The notes beneath the pieces are model-generated. The model ran no database searches. It had not been told where the DNA came from and was given only the letters and a program-made list of their open reading frames with translations. DNA of 64,000 nt from Orobanche coerulescens (taxonomy: Eukaryota > Streptophyta > Magnoliopsida > Lamiales > Orobanchaceae): NCBI GenBank assembly GCA_033398695.1, contig CM065817.1, positions 65,708,001 through 65,772,000 on the forward strand, read 5' to 3'. Position 1 is the stretch's first letter. Each line of letters starts with the position of its first letter. The position numbers and the translations under genes were made by a program. Below, in pieces: positions 1-10,278 of this stretch.

Positions 1-708
1 ATCGTTCATTATCGTAGTTTAGAATCGGGGTTATGGGTGTATTCCAATAGAGTATTGTTGTCCGTTGGGACTGAACTATGTTGATCCTTCGTTTAGGAAC
101 TGTCGTTTTCCACCCGGACCGTTCGTAGTCGTGTTTCACTTCCGTTTCTTCAAGAATGTCTCAAAGGCAAGTAATTTACATTTGTTTACATGTTCTAGTA
201 TTTGAATTATGGCTGTATCGTGGTTGTTGTGGATGGATATGTGTATGTTCACCTAGGGACGGTCCGACGGGGCCTCTAGGGATACGTATTGCCGTGAGTG
301 TGCGTATCGCGAACTGTGGTTAGCCACCCAAGTATGACCGACGGAGCTCTGCGGGGTACGGTGGTCGTGAGTCTCGTACCAACGGTTAACTTTGAATTGT
401 GATTTGTTGGAGATAATGTGTTTTGTGATTGTACATTGTAAATATTCCGGAATATAAAATGTTTTCTAAAATGACTTTTTGGCGCATATATTCATCTGAT
501 TAGAATGTAGTTCAAATGGATTGTACTTGCACTAGCAGTTGTCGCTAACCCCTTAAATGGGGGAAATACTTTTTGTATTTCAGGTATCAATCGTGGGGAC
601 AAGCGAGCACTCTAGCCATATGAGGATGATGGGCAAGCATGATACTGTCGATTATTGGTGTTTTGTTCTGTCGGTTATTGTTGATGTATTGTTTTGGGAT
701 TTCTGTAT
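1..708 (+). mobile_element. Degenerate Tekay-type LTR fragment (R/U5-like half)
   Basis: No coding sequence is seen. The stretch follows, in order, landmarks of the better preserved LTRs at 43705 and 35921: a CAAAGGCAAGTA block at 162-173, a CG-rich repeat part with GGGACGGTCCGACGGGG, the TACTTGCACTAGC block near 522, CGCTAACCCC, and TTTCAGGT at 578-585. It is interrupted at 708 by element A, whose TSD TGTAT is its last five bases. No TG or CA terminus lies in the window, so it is a truncated LTR of uncertain family. Short reading frames here are shadows. Confidence 0.5.
167..583 (+). other. Putative GC-AG intron in LTR fragment
   Basis: A donor-like CAAAG|GCAAGTAA at 162-173 is followed 417 nt later by ATTTCAG|GTATC at 577-588, with branch-site-like CGCTAAC near 544. 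The same trio occurs in the other Tekay-like LTRs of the window. Splicing is inferred. Confidence 0.35.
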
Positions 709-1645
709 TGTTGTGTCGAGAATTATACGTCTCAACAGGCGATCGCCTCAGACACCGGGCGACCGAGCCGGAGCATAGCAGCCGAGATAGATTGGCCGAT
801 CGAAGGTCCCAGGTCAAGTCCGGGTGCCTAGCGATCGACATCTAAGGCGATCGTCTCTCGGTACATGGCGATCGACCCCTGGTGACCGACCAATGACGAC
901 CGCCTCATGCCACGCAAAGCCAACGATCGTCCAGTCGGCAAAGGCCTCGAAGCAGAGACCCATGTGCAGATCCGGAAAAGGCGCCGCAGGACATGTATCA
1001 TTGACCACATATTGTCAGCATCTTTTCACCAACTGACAGACCCGCCGAAAGGTGTTCAGTGGGACCGCCCGTGACAGCAACTCAGGACGCGTGCCGGCTC
1101 CTCATTGGACCGCACCGCTGGCTTCCAGCAGCAGCCGCGGACTTTAAGACAGAAAGCCCACGTGACATAAAGACGATCGCCCCTTATTATATTACATGAA
1201 ATGCGATCGCTCGCCAGTAAACAGAGCATCTCAGCTCCTATAAATAGAAGGCTGCCTACACTTGGAAAAGGCGTGGCTTCACGTCCAGTTAACAAGCTCA
1301 ACTCATAACTTGGCTTTCTTACTCTTGGCAACAGCTATCTCTCAGCCTTTCTTCTCTCTCAACACCTCTTATCCGAAAGACGGTCGGCAGAGACGAAATA
1401 CGCAGAGCTTCGCTCAAGAGCTAGATAAATATGATCCTTTACACTCATTGTAATCGCATTCTCACATTAATACTTGTATCCCCGAATATTTGTATTAATA
1501 ATATCTCGCGAGAGCATTCAAGCCCGGGCCTAACAAACTCGGCAAATCTTGTGTTTTTCCATTCCCACAGACGTGCTCTCGCAATATGCTGTTGCTCGAC
1601 CATTCCAGCAATATCTATCTTCGGATAATATTTCGGGCAACAACA
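709..1645 (+). repeat. 5' LTR of element A
   Basis: 937-bp LTR closely matching 3899-4840. Its first 500 bp hold at least eight CGATCG palindromes, several as GGCGATCGCC or GCGATCGC, followed by the TATA box at 1239. It ends GGCAACAACA just before the PBS-like site. Confidence 0.92.
1239..1246 (+). promoter_or_regulatory. TATA box of element A 5' LTR
   Basis: TATAAATA within CTCCTATAAATAGAAGG, downstream of the CGATCG cluster. It is the likely Pol II core promoter. The same box occurs in the 3' LTR (4434-4441) and on the minus strand in element B (9736-9743 and 6555-6562). Confidence 0.75.
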
Positions 1646-1664
1646 ATTGGCGCTAGAAGGAGGG
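1646..1664 (+). other. Primer-binding-site-like sequence of element A
   Basis: ATTGGCGCTAGAAGGAGGG directly follows the 5' LTR, the position of a tRNA primer site. Element B has a two-mismatch version in the mirrored position. I cannot name the tRNA from memory. Confidence 0.6.
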
Positions 1665-1772
1665 AATCTAACCCTCATTTTTATTCCTACCGTCTCGAAG
1701 AACACTCACTGTTCTCCGGGGCATATACTTGAAGAAACACTCACTGTTCTTCAGAGAAAATCTTTCAGAATC

Positions 1773-3003
1773 ATGACTTCTGCCTCTGCATCGAAGAAAG
1801 CCGCTGGCCAATCCGCCAGACGCCTCATTCCGTCTCAATCCAAGCCACAGCCTATGGCGAAGGGTAGCCGCCGCGGTCCAAGACTCTCGATCCCGCCCCC
1901 GAGGGACGGACCAAGCCTCTCGCTCGATCAGTTTCAAACCGTGAAACAGATCGAAAAGGCCCTGGCCATCCTACAGGAGCGACGGAGAGCTTTCGACGCG
2001 CCGCCCGCTCTAACCCCCTCGGCCATCCGCCGCATGACCAAACGGAAGTTCAAGGCGTTACTGACTGAGCGATCGCCAGAAGGGCTCCCATTCGCAAGAA
2101 GAGGCGCTCGCAAGCCGGGACACCTCTGTTTTCGATTGCCTAGGCAACGACCCATCTTGGCGACCGGGGCAGTCCGACCCCAACCACGAGACGACAGAGC
2201 TCGAGTCCGTCACTAGGAGTTCGGCACATCCTATCCCCAGAAGACAGGCCAGCCATCTGGCTCCTCCTCGCCGAAGAACCGAGGTTGGCAACAGCGGAAT
2301 CAGGAGATCGGTGGACGATCGCCTCGTCTCCCGTTCCGAAAGCCGAGCCACGAGCAACCAAGCTACAGCGATGGCCACGATGCAACGCCAGCTCGACGAC
2401 ATGAAGGCGCTCCTGGAATCTGGGGCAGGTGCCAAGAGAAAGATCACCTGGCCGAGCGAGCCACTCGCAGTCCACATCGAGCTCGCCCCCGTGCAGCTTA
2501 AGATCGCTCCTCCGCAAACACCTTTGTATGAGGGGAGATCGGACCCCAAAACTCACCTGAGCAAGTTCCGGATCTATATGACCGGGTGTAGGGCATCAGA
2601 CGCGACCAGGTGCCGGATGTTCCCACTAACGCTGGACGACCTTACCCACAGGTGGTACGCCTCGTTGCCGCCGCGATCCATCAATTCCTTTGACCAACTG
2701 GCAAACAACTTCACAGCTTACTTCGCCGCCAAGATCGCTCGGCCGGAAGGTCCCCATCGGATGATGCAAATCAGGCAGGGAGAAGAAGAGTCCGACGCAG
2801 ACTACATCGACCGGTTAGACGAGATCATCCTCAACGGTGCACTCGTAAGCGATGAGATCGCCCTCTACTCAGTCCTAGGGGGATTCCATGGTCTTTCTCC
2901 TATGTTCAGGCATCTTACGAAGGACCATCCCCCGACCTACGCGATCTTCCGCGCTAAAGCCGCAGACTTTCTGGCCAGGCAAAGATTTCTTCTTAGCCTA
3001 TGA
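1773..3003 (+). pseudogene. gag: Element A gag (capsid-like), frameshifted
   Basis: Structural Gag polyprotein, which would form the virus-like particle. Frame one opens with MTSASASKKAAG at 1773 and runs to a stop at 2216. The capsid-like half continues one frame over: a coiled stretch MQRQLDDMKALLE near 2380, then the retrotransposon gag domain with PLYEGRSDPKTHLSKF, FPLTLDDLTHRWYASLPP and MMQIRQGEEESDADYI, to a stop at 3003. Comparison with element B, where both halves share a frame, places a 1-nt loss in A near 2077-2085. The domain resembles Tat-lineage Ty3 Gag. I see no CCHC knuckle. The leader from the LTR to the ATG is about 127 nt. Confidence 0.85.
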
Positions 3004-3104
3004 GCAGTGCAATCGGCGCCCGAACGACGATCTCCAGTCTTCCAGCCCGATCGCCGATATCAAGCAACATCACTAAAACTGGAGGACTCGCTCGCCATCT
3101 ACAG

Positions 3105-3600
3105 TTCATCATCTAATATGTTGGACTAAGGCACGAGATCGCCTCCCCCGCACAACGTACACCGTCGACGGTCGGCATTTAACATGACGATCCGAGGTAG
3201 AAGAGTGCAGCCATGGTCCTGGTGGTCGATGGAACCGAATTCTTAGGCCATGCAAGGTTCCTTTGGGATGAGATCACTCGCCCTTCATTTAAATACGAGG
3301 CGGGCGTAGTCGAAGGACCCTCCAAGCGAATCAGTGGCCACGATCGCCCGCCCTCGAAGGTCCGTCATTTAACATGGTGGATCCTTCACGGACAATGCGA
3401 CGCATCCCTACCCCCGTCTCAACGTATACCGTCGAGGATTGCCATCTAACATGACGATCCGAGGTAGAAAAGAGCTAACTAGCCGTGGACATGGAGTCGA
3501 TTAATCCGACGACGCCCCGCGCAAGGACTTCTCCAGACCAAGACCGCACGCCCTTCGTTTAAATACGAGGCGAGGCGCAGCCTAACGGAGGACCCTCACA
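3105..3600 (+). repeat. Degenerate tandem duplication, about 255 bp, in element A
   Basis: Two diverged units share ACATGACGATCCGAGGTAGA (near 3183 and 3455), TTTAAATACGAGGCG (near 3289 and 3558) and a Pro-rich CCCCCG/ACGTATACCGTCGA segment. It lies between gag and the 3' end, and the mirrored pair in element B is at about 7380-7870. It is non-coding as far as I can see. Confidence 0.6.
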
Positions 3601-3624
3601 ATAAAATGAGTCACGAGACACATA

Positions 3625-4020
3625 ATGTCGCTCGCGCACAAGACATGGTCATGGAGTCTCTCCATCGAACTCCGTGACTGTGCACGGTTCCTCAACGACG
3701 AAACTATCAAGTTTCTAAGAGGGATCGACAAAATTGTTTATTGCAGGTACAAGACCGAAGATAGCTCGCCAATTGACCAGATCACCCAAATCCGAGACCA
3801 AAGTCCGCTCAACGGATCGCCCGTCTTCATCCTACACGATCGCCAGCAAGAACCACCTCACCCCATATATTCAACATCGGAGCAAGCTGGGGGGCAATTG
3901 TTGTGTCGAGAATTATATGTCTCAACAGGCGATCGCCTCAGAGACCGGGCGACCGATCCGGAGCCTAGCAGCCGAGACAGATTGGCTGATCGAAGGTCCC
4001 AGGTCAAGTCCCAGTGCTGA
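3625..4020 (+). CDS. Small ORF of unknown function at the 3' end of element A
   Basis: Unrecognised 131-codon ORF that runs from the interior into the 3' LTR. The first part, starting MSLAHKTWSWSLSIELRDC and including FLRGIDKIVYCRYKTEDSSP, is preserved with the same start in element B (7367 down to 7023) with only a few substitutions. The two copies then diverge by a frameshift near 3790. It has no transmembrane segment or known motif. It may be a decayed accessory ORF, or conserved simply because A and B are young. A splice-acceptor-like TTGTTTATTGCAG|GTAC lies inside, near 3735-3750. Confidence 0.3.
   Translation: MSLAHKTWSWSLSIELRDCARFLNDETIKFLRGIDKIVYCRYKTEDSSPIDQITQIRDQSPLNGSPVFILHDRQQEPPHPIYSTSEQAGGQLLCRELYVSTGDRLRDRATDPEPSSRDRLADRRSQVKSQC
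3886..3898 (+). other. Polypurine tract of element A
   Basis: GCTGGGGGGCAAT abuts the 3' LTR start TGTTGTGTCG. It is the expected second-strand primer position. Element B has the complement (ATTGCCCCCCAGC) beside its 3' LTR. Confidence 0.75.
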
Positions 4021-4840
4021 GCGATCGACATCTAAGGCGATCGTCTCTCGGTACTTGGCGATCGACCCCTGGTGGCCGACCAATGACGACCACCTCATGC
4101 CACGCAAAGCCAACGATCGTCCAGTCGGAAAAGGCCTAAGCTCGGGGCAGAGACCCATGTGCAGATCCGTAAAAGGTGCCGCAGGACATGGATCATTGAC
4201 CACAGCCTGTCAGCATCTTTTCACCAACCGACAGACCCGCCGAAAGGTGTTCAGTGGGACCACCCGTGACAGCAACTCAGGACACGTGCCGGCTCCTCAT
4301 TGGACCGCACCGCTGGCTGCCAGCAGCAGCCACGGACTTTAATACAGACAGTCCACGCGACATAAAGACGATCGCCCCTTATTATTTTACATGAAAGGCG
4401 ATCGCCCGCCAGTAAACAGAACATCTCAGCTCCTATAAATAGAAGGCTGCCTACACTTGGAAAAGGCGCGGCTTCACGTCCAGTTAACAAGCTCAACTCA
4501 TAACTTGGCTTTCTTACTCTTGGCAATAGCTATCTCTCGACCTTTCTTCTCTCTCAACACCTCTTATCCAAAAGACGGTCGGCAGAGACGAAATACGCAG
4601 AGCTTCGCTCAAGATATAGATAAATAGGATCCTTTACACTCATTGTAATCGCATTCATACATTAATACTTGTATCCCCGAATATTTGTATTAATAACATC
4701 TCGCGAGAGCATTCAAGCCCGAGCCTAACAAACTCGGCAAATCTTGTGTTTTTCCATTCCCACGGACGTGCTCTCGCAATTTGCTGTTGCTTGATCATTC
4801 CAGCAATATCTATCTTCAGATAATATTTCGGGCAACAACA
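3899..4840 (+). repeat. 3' LTR of element A
   Basis: 942-bp copy of 709-1645 with scattered substitutions and small indels, for example AAGCTCGGGGCAGAG where the 5' LTR has TCGAAGCAGAG. It ends ACAACA, followed by TSD TGTAT at 4841. Confidence 0.92.
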
Positions 4841-5203
4841 TGTATTATAAAATTAGTTTAAGTACTCGAGTACTTCCTGTTTGAATTTGTTAATGTTGAG
4901 CATTCAGACTCCTTCATAATTTCCTTAAGTTGGGAAATTAGTATCGTTTTCGATCTTCCAACCCTTGGGCGGTGGAATTTCGTATTTGTTCAGCGATTGG
5001 CTCGCGTGTTGATTGATGACACTTGTCACTTGTTGGTTTTATTATGACTCTATCGGTGGCGTTGTGTTGGTCGTCTTGGAGCGTGTGTGCACACCGTATA
5101 TTCCTTTGCGTTGTTTGTAACGTTTCGCCGTTGGGCGTAAGTTACACGTTTCTTGTGTATCTCGTTGAGTTTTCCTGTTGGGATATTGCATCTTTCTATT
5201 TAT
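4841..5203 (+). other. Unassigned repeat-like sequence between element A and a polypurine tract
   Basis: It continues the target of element A: the TSD, then AGTACTCGAGTACTTCC, a motif shared with the post-intron part of Tekay-like LTRs (compare 45865 and 39113). No LTR terminus or coding match is evident before the 3' element end at 5204. Probably a rearranged LTR and internal remnant. Confidence 0.4.
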
Positions 5204-5243
5204 TTTAAGTTTCGGGACGAAACTTCTTTTAAGGAGGGTAGTA
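5204..5243 (+). other. 3' end of a Tekay-type interior with polypurine tract
   Basis: TTTAAGTTTCGGGACGAAAC followed by AAGGAGGGTAGTA at 5231-5243, abutting LTR start TGTAATACCC. The Tekay element at 25611-34657 and the fragment at 35861 end the same way, so the following LTR is a 3' LTR. Confidence 0.8.
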
Positions 5244-5729
5244 TGTAATACCCGCAATTTCGATTTCCGGTAATTTTCTTTTTTTTTGGCGGAAGTCCGT
5301 TTTGACGACTCGCTCATGACCGTTTCGTCATTTCGAGAATGATTAATTCTGTACTTTTTGTCATCCGAGTTCGTTTCGGTATCGTCTTGTTGAGTTCCGT
5401 ATTCTTAAGCGGCTTTTCCGCACTTGAGTTCGATTCTTGCGAATCTCGTCCGAAACTGTTGTTACGAGTTTCTCGTAAGTTCATTTAATGTTATTATTCG
5501 TGTTGCGAGCTTTGTCTTGGTGTTTCGATCGTGTATCATGTATTTCGGACGTTTTGGGCCGTTTTCGTAATTTCCCAAAGTTTGGGGTAATTACTTTCTG
5601 TTGTCGAATTTCAAGCCTTCGGGTGGTCGTAATTATGTGTTCTCTTAGCTCTTAGATTCTTCTTTGCGAGTACTTCGTAACCGTATCTTCGGTTTATATT
5701 CAGGTTCGGGTTTCGGGGTTGTTCGGGCC

Positions 5730-6020
5730 GTCGGAGTGGCCACGGCCGAGTCACGGCTGGAGCAGGGCCTGGCCTGGCCGAGTTACGGCTGTAAGGTGCC
5801 GGTTACGGCCGTACGTGCTCAGCGGCATGGGCCGGACGAAGGCAGGTTACGGCCATACGTGATCGGTTATGGCCGTATGCGCTCGCCAGGCATTGTCCGG
5901 ACGAATGCCGGTTACGGCCGTATGTGATCGGTCACGGCCGTGTGGGTGCCAGACATTATTCGGATGAATGCCGGTTACGGACGTATGGTCTGTCGGTTAC
6001 GGCCGTAAGTGGTCGGCAGG
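5730..6020 (+). repeat. CpG palindrome cluster upstream of TATA (TTACGGCCGTAA type)
   Basis: Repeated variants of GTTACGGCCGTA, including a perfect TTACGGCCGTAA near 5998, lie in partly tandem units of about 75 bp that also contain CCGGACGAATGCC. The cluster ends about 12 bp before the TATA box. Confidence 0.8.
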
Positions 6021-6031
6021 ATGCTGAGCAG

Positions 6032-6040
6032 TATATATAT
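6032..6040 (+). promoter_or_regulatory. TATA box of split Tekay-type LTR
   Basis: TATATATAT in CAGTATATATATGATCGAGC, just downstream of the palindrome cluster. The LTR at 43705 has a matching CAGTATATATATGACAGAGC. Confidence 0.65.
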
Positions 6041-6163
6041 GATCGAGCATACGGGTTTACACCCATTTTTCTCATCCCTCTCATTTCCTTCCGCGGCTGG
6101 GGCTTGGAGTACGTGATTAGATGTTGTTTATCTATCAATCCACGAAGTTCTTGAGTTTCTAAC

Positions 6164-7092
6164 TGTTGTTGCCCGAAATATTATCCGAAGATAGATATTG
6201 CTGGAATGATTGAGCAATAGCAAATTGCGAGAGCACGTCTGAGGGAATGGAAAAACACAAGATTTGTCGGGTTTGTTAGGCCCGGGCTTGAATGCTCTCG
6301 CGAGATGTTATTAATACAAATATTCGGGGATACAAGTATTAATGTAAGAATGCGATTACAATGAGTGTAAAAGATCCTATTTATCTAGCTCTTGAGCGAA
6401 GCTCTGCGTGTTTCGTCTCTGCCGACCGTCTTTCGTGTAAGCGGTGCTGAGAGAGAAGAAAGGCCGAGAGATAGCTTTTGCCAAGAGTCAGAAAGCCCAA
6501 TTGTGAGCTGAGCTTGTTAAGAAGCCCAGAGTTGTCCAAGTGCAGGAAGCCTTCTATTTATAGGAGCTGAGATGCTCTGTTTACCGACGGGCGATCACCT
6601 TTCATGCAATATAATAAGGGGCGATCGTTTTTATGTCACATGGGGTATCGCCTTTAAGCTGCATGCTTCTTTGGCAACAGTATGCGGTCGATGAGGAGCC
6701 GGCACGCGTCCTGAGTCGTTGTCACGGGCGGTCCCACTGTACACCTTTCGGCGGGTCTGTCGGTTGGTGAAAAGATGCTGACAGGCTGTGGTTAACGATC
6801 CATGTTCTGTGGCGCCTTTTCCGGATCTGCATGTGGGGCTACGTCCGAGCTTCGTCCTTTGCCGACTAGGCGGGCGATGGCTTTGCGTGGCATGATGCGG
6901 TCGTCATTTGGTCGGTCATCAGGAGTCGATCGCCAAGTACCGAGAGACGATCGCCTTAGATGTCGATCGTTCGGCACCGGGACTTGTCCTGGGACCTTCG
7001 GTCGGACGATCTGCCTTGGCTGCTAGGCTCTGGCTCGGTCGCCCGGTCTCTGAGGCGATCGCCTGTTGAGACCTATAAATCTCAACACACCA
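6164..7092 (-). repeat. 3' LTR of element B
   Basis: 929-bp LTR reading TGTTGTTGCCC (plus) at one end and CTCAACACACCA at the other. The segment near 6650-6700 differs noticeably from the partner LTR near 9830-9880, where the partner has GCTGCTGCTGGCAGCC. Confidence 0.9.
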
Positions 7093-7367
7093 ATTGCCCC
7101 CCAGCTTGCTCCGATGTTGAAGACATGGGGTGAGGTGGTTCTTGCTGGCGATCGTGTAGGATGAAGACGGGCGATCCGTTGAGCGGACTTTGGTCTCAGA
7201 CTTTTGGCGATCTGGTCGATTGGCGAGCTATCTTCGGTCTTGTACCTGCAATAAACAATTTTGCCGATCCCTCTTAGAAACTTGATTGCTTCGTCGTTGA
7301 GGAATCGTGCACAGTCGCGGAGTTCGATGGACCGACTCCATGACCATGTCTTGTGCGCGAGCGACAT
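7023..7367 (-). CDS. Small ORF of unknown function at the 3' end of element B
   Basis: 114 codons, starting at the same ATG as the ORF at 3625-4020 of element A and nearly identical for about the first 50 residues (SIELRDCARFLNDE, KIVYCRYKTEDSSP). It then shifts frame relative to A and runs into the 3' LTR. No family is recognised. A coding function rests only on this shared stretch. Confidence 0.3.
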   Translation of the reverse strand: MSLAHKTWSWSRSIELRDCARFLNDEAIKFLRGIGKIVYCRYKTEDSSPIDQIAKSLRPKSAQRIARLHPTRSPARTTSPHVFNIGASWGAIGVLRFIGLNRRSPQRPGDRARA

Positions 7368-7379
7368 TGTCTGTCTTAT

Positions 7380-7870
7380 GACTTATTTTATTATGAGGGT
7401 CCTCCGTTAGGCTGCGCCTCGCCTCATATTTAAACGAAGGGCGTGCGGTCTTGGTCTGGAGAAGTCCTTGCGCGGGGCGTCGTCGGATGAATCGACTCCA
7501 CGTCCGCGGCTAGTTAGCTCTTTTATACCTCGGATCGTCATGTTAGATGGCAATCCTCGACGGTATACGTTGAGACGGGGGTAGTGACGCGTCGCATTGT
7601 CCGGGCTCACCAAGTTAGATGATGAACCTTTGAGGGCGGGCGAGCGTGTCCACTGATTTGCTTAAAGGGTCCTTCGGCTACGTCCGCCTCGTATTTAAAC
7701 GAAGGGAGAGTGATCTCAGCCCAAAGTAACCTTGCATGGCCGAAGCAGTCGGTTCAATCGACTACCAGGACCATGGGTGCACTCTTCTACCTCGGATCGT
7801 CATGTTAGATGCCGACCTTTGACGGTGTACGTTGTGCGGGGGAGGCGATCTCGTGCCTTTGTCCAACATG
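7380..7870 (-). repeat. Degenerate tandem duplication, about 255 bp, in element B
   Basis: Mirror of 3105-3600 in A. TACCTCGGATCGTCATGTTA occurs near 7526 and 7789, and CGTATTTAAACGAAGGG-like segments near 7427 and 7688. No coding content is seen. Confidence 0.55.
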
Positions 7871-7983
7871 TTAGATGATGAACTGTAGATGACGAGTGAG
7901 TCCTCCGGTTTTGGTGATGTTGCTTTACTACGGCGATCGGGTTGGAAGACTGGTGATCGTCGTTCGGTCGCCGATCGCGCTGC

Positions 7984-9213
7984 TCATAGGTTGAGAAGAA
8001 ACCCTTGCCTGGCCAGAAAGTCTGCGGCTTTAGCGCGGAAGATCGCGTAGGTCGGGGGATGGTTCTTAGTAAGATGCCTGAACATAGGCAAAAGACCATG
8101 CAATCCACCTAGGACCGAGTAAAGGGCGATCTCATCGCTTACGGGCGCGCCGTTGAGGATGATCTCGTCTACCCAGTCGATGTAGTCTGCGTCGGACTCT
8201 TCTTCTCCCTGCCTGATTTGCATCATGCGATGGGGACCTTCCGGCCGAGCGACCTTGGCGGCGAAGTAAGCTGTGAAGATGTTCGCCAGTTGATCAAAGG
8301 AATTGATGGATCGCGGCGGCAATGAGGTGTACCACCTGTGGGCAAGGTCGTCCAGCGTCAGTGGGAACATTCGGCACCTGGTCGCGTCTGATGCCCCACA
8401 CCCAGTCATGTAGATGCGGAACTTGCTCAGGTGAGTGTTGGGGTCCGATCTCCCCTCGTACAGAGGTGTTTGCGGAGGAGCGATCGTACGCTGCACGGGG
8501 GCGAGCTCGATGTGGACCGCGAGTGGCTCGCTCGGACCGGCGATCTTTCTCTTGGCGCCTGACCCAGATTCCAGGATCGCCTTCATGTCGTCGAGCTGGC
8601 GTTGCATCGCGGCCATCGCTGTAGCTTGGTCGCCTGTGGCTCGGCTTTCGTAGCGGGAGCCGAGGCGATCGTGTACCGATCTCTTGACTCCGCTGTTGCC
8701 GACCTCGGTTCTTTGGCGAGGAGGAGCCAGATGGCTGGCCTGCCTTCTGGGAGTCGGATATGCCGAACTCTTGGTGACGGACTCGAGCTCCGTCGTCTCG
8801 CGGCTGGGGCCGGACTGCCCCGGTCGCCATGATGGGTCGCTGCTTAGGCGGCTGAAAATAGAGGTGCCCCGGCTGGCGAGCGCCTCTTCTTGCGAATGGG
8901 GGCCTCATGGCGATCTCTCGGTCAGTAGCCCCTTGAACTTCCGTTTGGTCACGCAGTAGATGGCCGAGGGGGTTATAGCGGGCGGTGCGTCGAAAGCTCT
9001 CTGTCGCTCCTGTAGGATGGCCAAGGCCTTTTCGATCTGTTCCACAGTTTGGAACTGATCGAGCGAGAGGCTTGGGCCGTCCCTCGGGGGAGGGATCGAG
9101 AGTCTCAGACCTCGGCGGATACCCTCCGCCATAGGCTATGGCTCAGATTGAGACGGAAGGAGGCGTCTGGCGGATCGGCCAGCGGCTTTCTTCGATGCAG
9201 AGGCAGAAGTCAT
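7984..9213 (-). pseudogene. gag: Element B gag (capsid-like), stop-interrupted
   Basis: Homologue of the gag in element A, reading leftward from MTSASASKKAAG at 9213. An in-frame TAG lies near 9135 (where A has CAG) and a TGA follows TERSP at 8905-8907. Beyond these the same frame continues through MQRQLDDMKAILE and the gag domain (PLYEGRSDPNTHLSKF, FPLTLDDLAHRWYTSLPP) to the stop at 7984. B thus preserves the ancestral frame that A lost by a 1-nt shift, while A preserves sense codons that B lost. It is non-functional as it stands. Confidence 0.85.
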
Positions 9214-9344
9214 GATTCTGAAAGCTTTTCTATGAAGAACAGTGAGTGTTTCTTCAGGTATATGGCCCGGAGAACAGTGAGTGTTCTTCGAGACGATAGG
9301 AATAAAAATGAGGGTTAAGAGGCCGCCCTCCTTCTAGTGCTAAT

Positions 9345-10278
9345 TGTTGTTGCCCAAAATATTATCCGAAGATAGATATTGCTGGAATGGTTGAGCAACA
9401 GCAAATTGCGAGAGCACATCCGAGGGAATGGAAAAACACAAGATTTGCCGGGTTTGTTAGGCCCAAGCTTGAATGCTCTCGCGAGATGTTATTAATACAA
9501 ATATTCAGGGATACAAGTATTAATGTAAGAATGCGATTACAATGAGTGTAAAAGATCCTATTTATCTAGCTCTTGAGCGAAGCTCTGCGTGTTTCGTCTC
9601 TGCCAACCATCTTTCGTGTAAGAGGTGCTGGGAGATAAAAAAGGCCAAGAGATAGCTGTTGCCAAGAGTCAGAAAGCCCAATTGTGAGCTGAGCTTGTTA
9701 AGAAGCCCAGAGTTGTCCAAGTGCAGGAAGCCTTCTATTTATAGGAGCTGAGATGCTCTGTTTACCGACGGGCGATCGCCTTTCATGCAATATAATAAGG
9801 GGCGATCGTCTTTATGTCACATGGGCTGTCTGCCTTTAAGCCTGCGGCTGCTGCTGGCAGCCAGCTGTGCGGTCCAATGAGGAGCCGGCACACGTCCTGA
9901 GTCGTTGTCACGGGCGGTCCCACTGTACACCTTTCGGCGGGTCTGTCGGTTGGTGAAAAGATGCTGACAGGCTGTGGTCAACGATCCATGTTCTGCGGCG
10001 CCTTTTCCGGATCTGCATGTGGGGCTACGTCCGAGCTTCGTCCTTTGTCGACTAGGCGGGCGATGGCTTTGCGTGGCATGATGCGGTCGTCATTTGGTCG
10101 GTCATCTAGAGTCGATCTCCAAGTACCGAGAGACGATCGTCTTAGATGTCAATCGCTCGGCACCGGGACTTGTCGTGGGACCTTCGGTCGGACGATCTGC
10201 CTTGGCTGCTGGGCTCTGGCTCGGTCGCCCGGTCTCTGAGGCGATCGCCTGTTGAGACGTATAAATCTCGACACAACA
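9345..10278 (-). repeat. 5' LTR of element B
   Basis: 934-bp LTR ending CTCGACACAACA at 10278, the complement of TGTTGTGTCGAG. The minus-strand TATA box is at 9736-9743 with GGCGATCGCC-type palindromes at 9770-10250. A PBS-like ATTAGCACTAGAAGGAGGG (minus strand) adjoins at 9344. Confidence 0.9.

Larger units (their letters stand above)
709..4840 (+). mobile_element. Element A: complete gag-only LTR retrotransposon
   Basis: Non-autonomous Ty3/gypsy-type element of 4132 bp. Two LTRs (709-1645 and 3899-4840) begin TGTTGTGTC and end ACAACA; a PBS-like site follows the first and a G-rich polypurine tract precedes the second. A perfect 5-bp TSD, TGTAT, flanks it (704-708 and 4841-4845). The only recognisable protein is a broken gag; there is no protease, RT or integrase, and the 2.25-kb interior is too short for them. 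It must have relied on another element's enzymes. Element B at 6164-10278 is a second copy with the same layout. Confidence 0.93.
6164..10278 (-). mobile_element. Element B: second complete gag-only LTR retrotransposon
   Basis: 4115-bp copy of element A in opposite orientation, inserted inside the Tekay-type LTR. Perfect TSD CTAAC at 6159-6163 and 10279-10283. The minus-strand 5' LTR is 9345-10278 and the 3' LTR is 6164-7092. The interior carries the same gag remnant and the same small 3' ORF as A. With intact termini and TSD it is a direct integration, not a rearranged copy of A. Confidence 0.93.

Noticed and set aside
709..1645. Dense GCGATCGC octamers as HIP1-type cyanobacterial DNA (plastid or contaminant)
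   Set aside because: They lie in an LTR with TATA box, TSD and gag; copies repeat in the same window; no bacterial genes are seen.
4841..5243. A complete Tekay element between 1 and 12174 with 5' LTR at the window start
   Set aside because: No PBS, gag or pol lies between the two LTR-like parts, and no LTR terminus is visible in 1-708 or 4841-5203.
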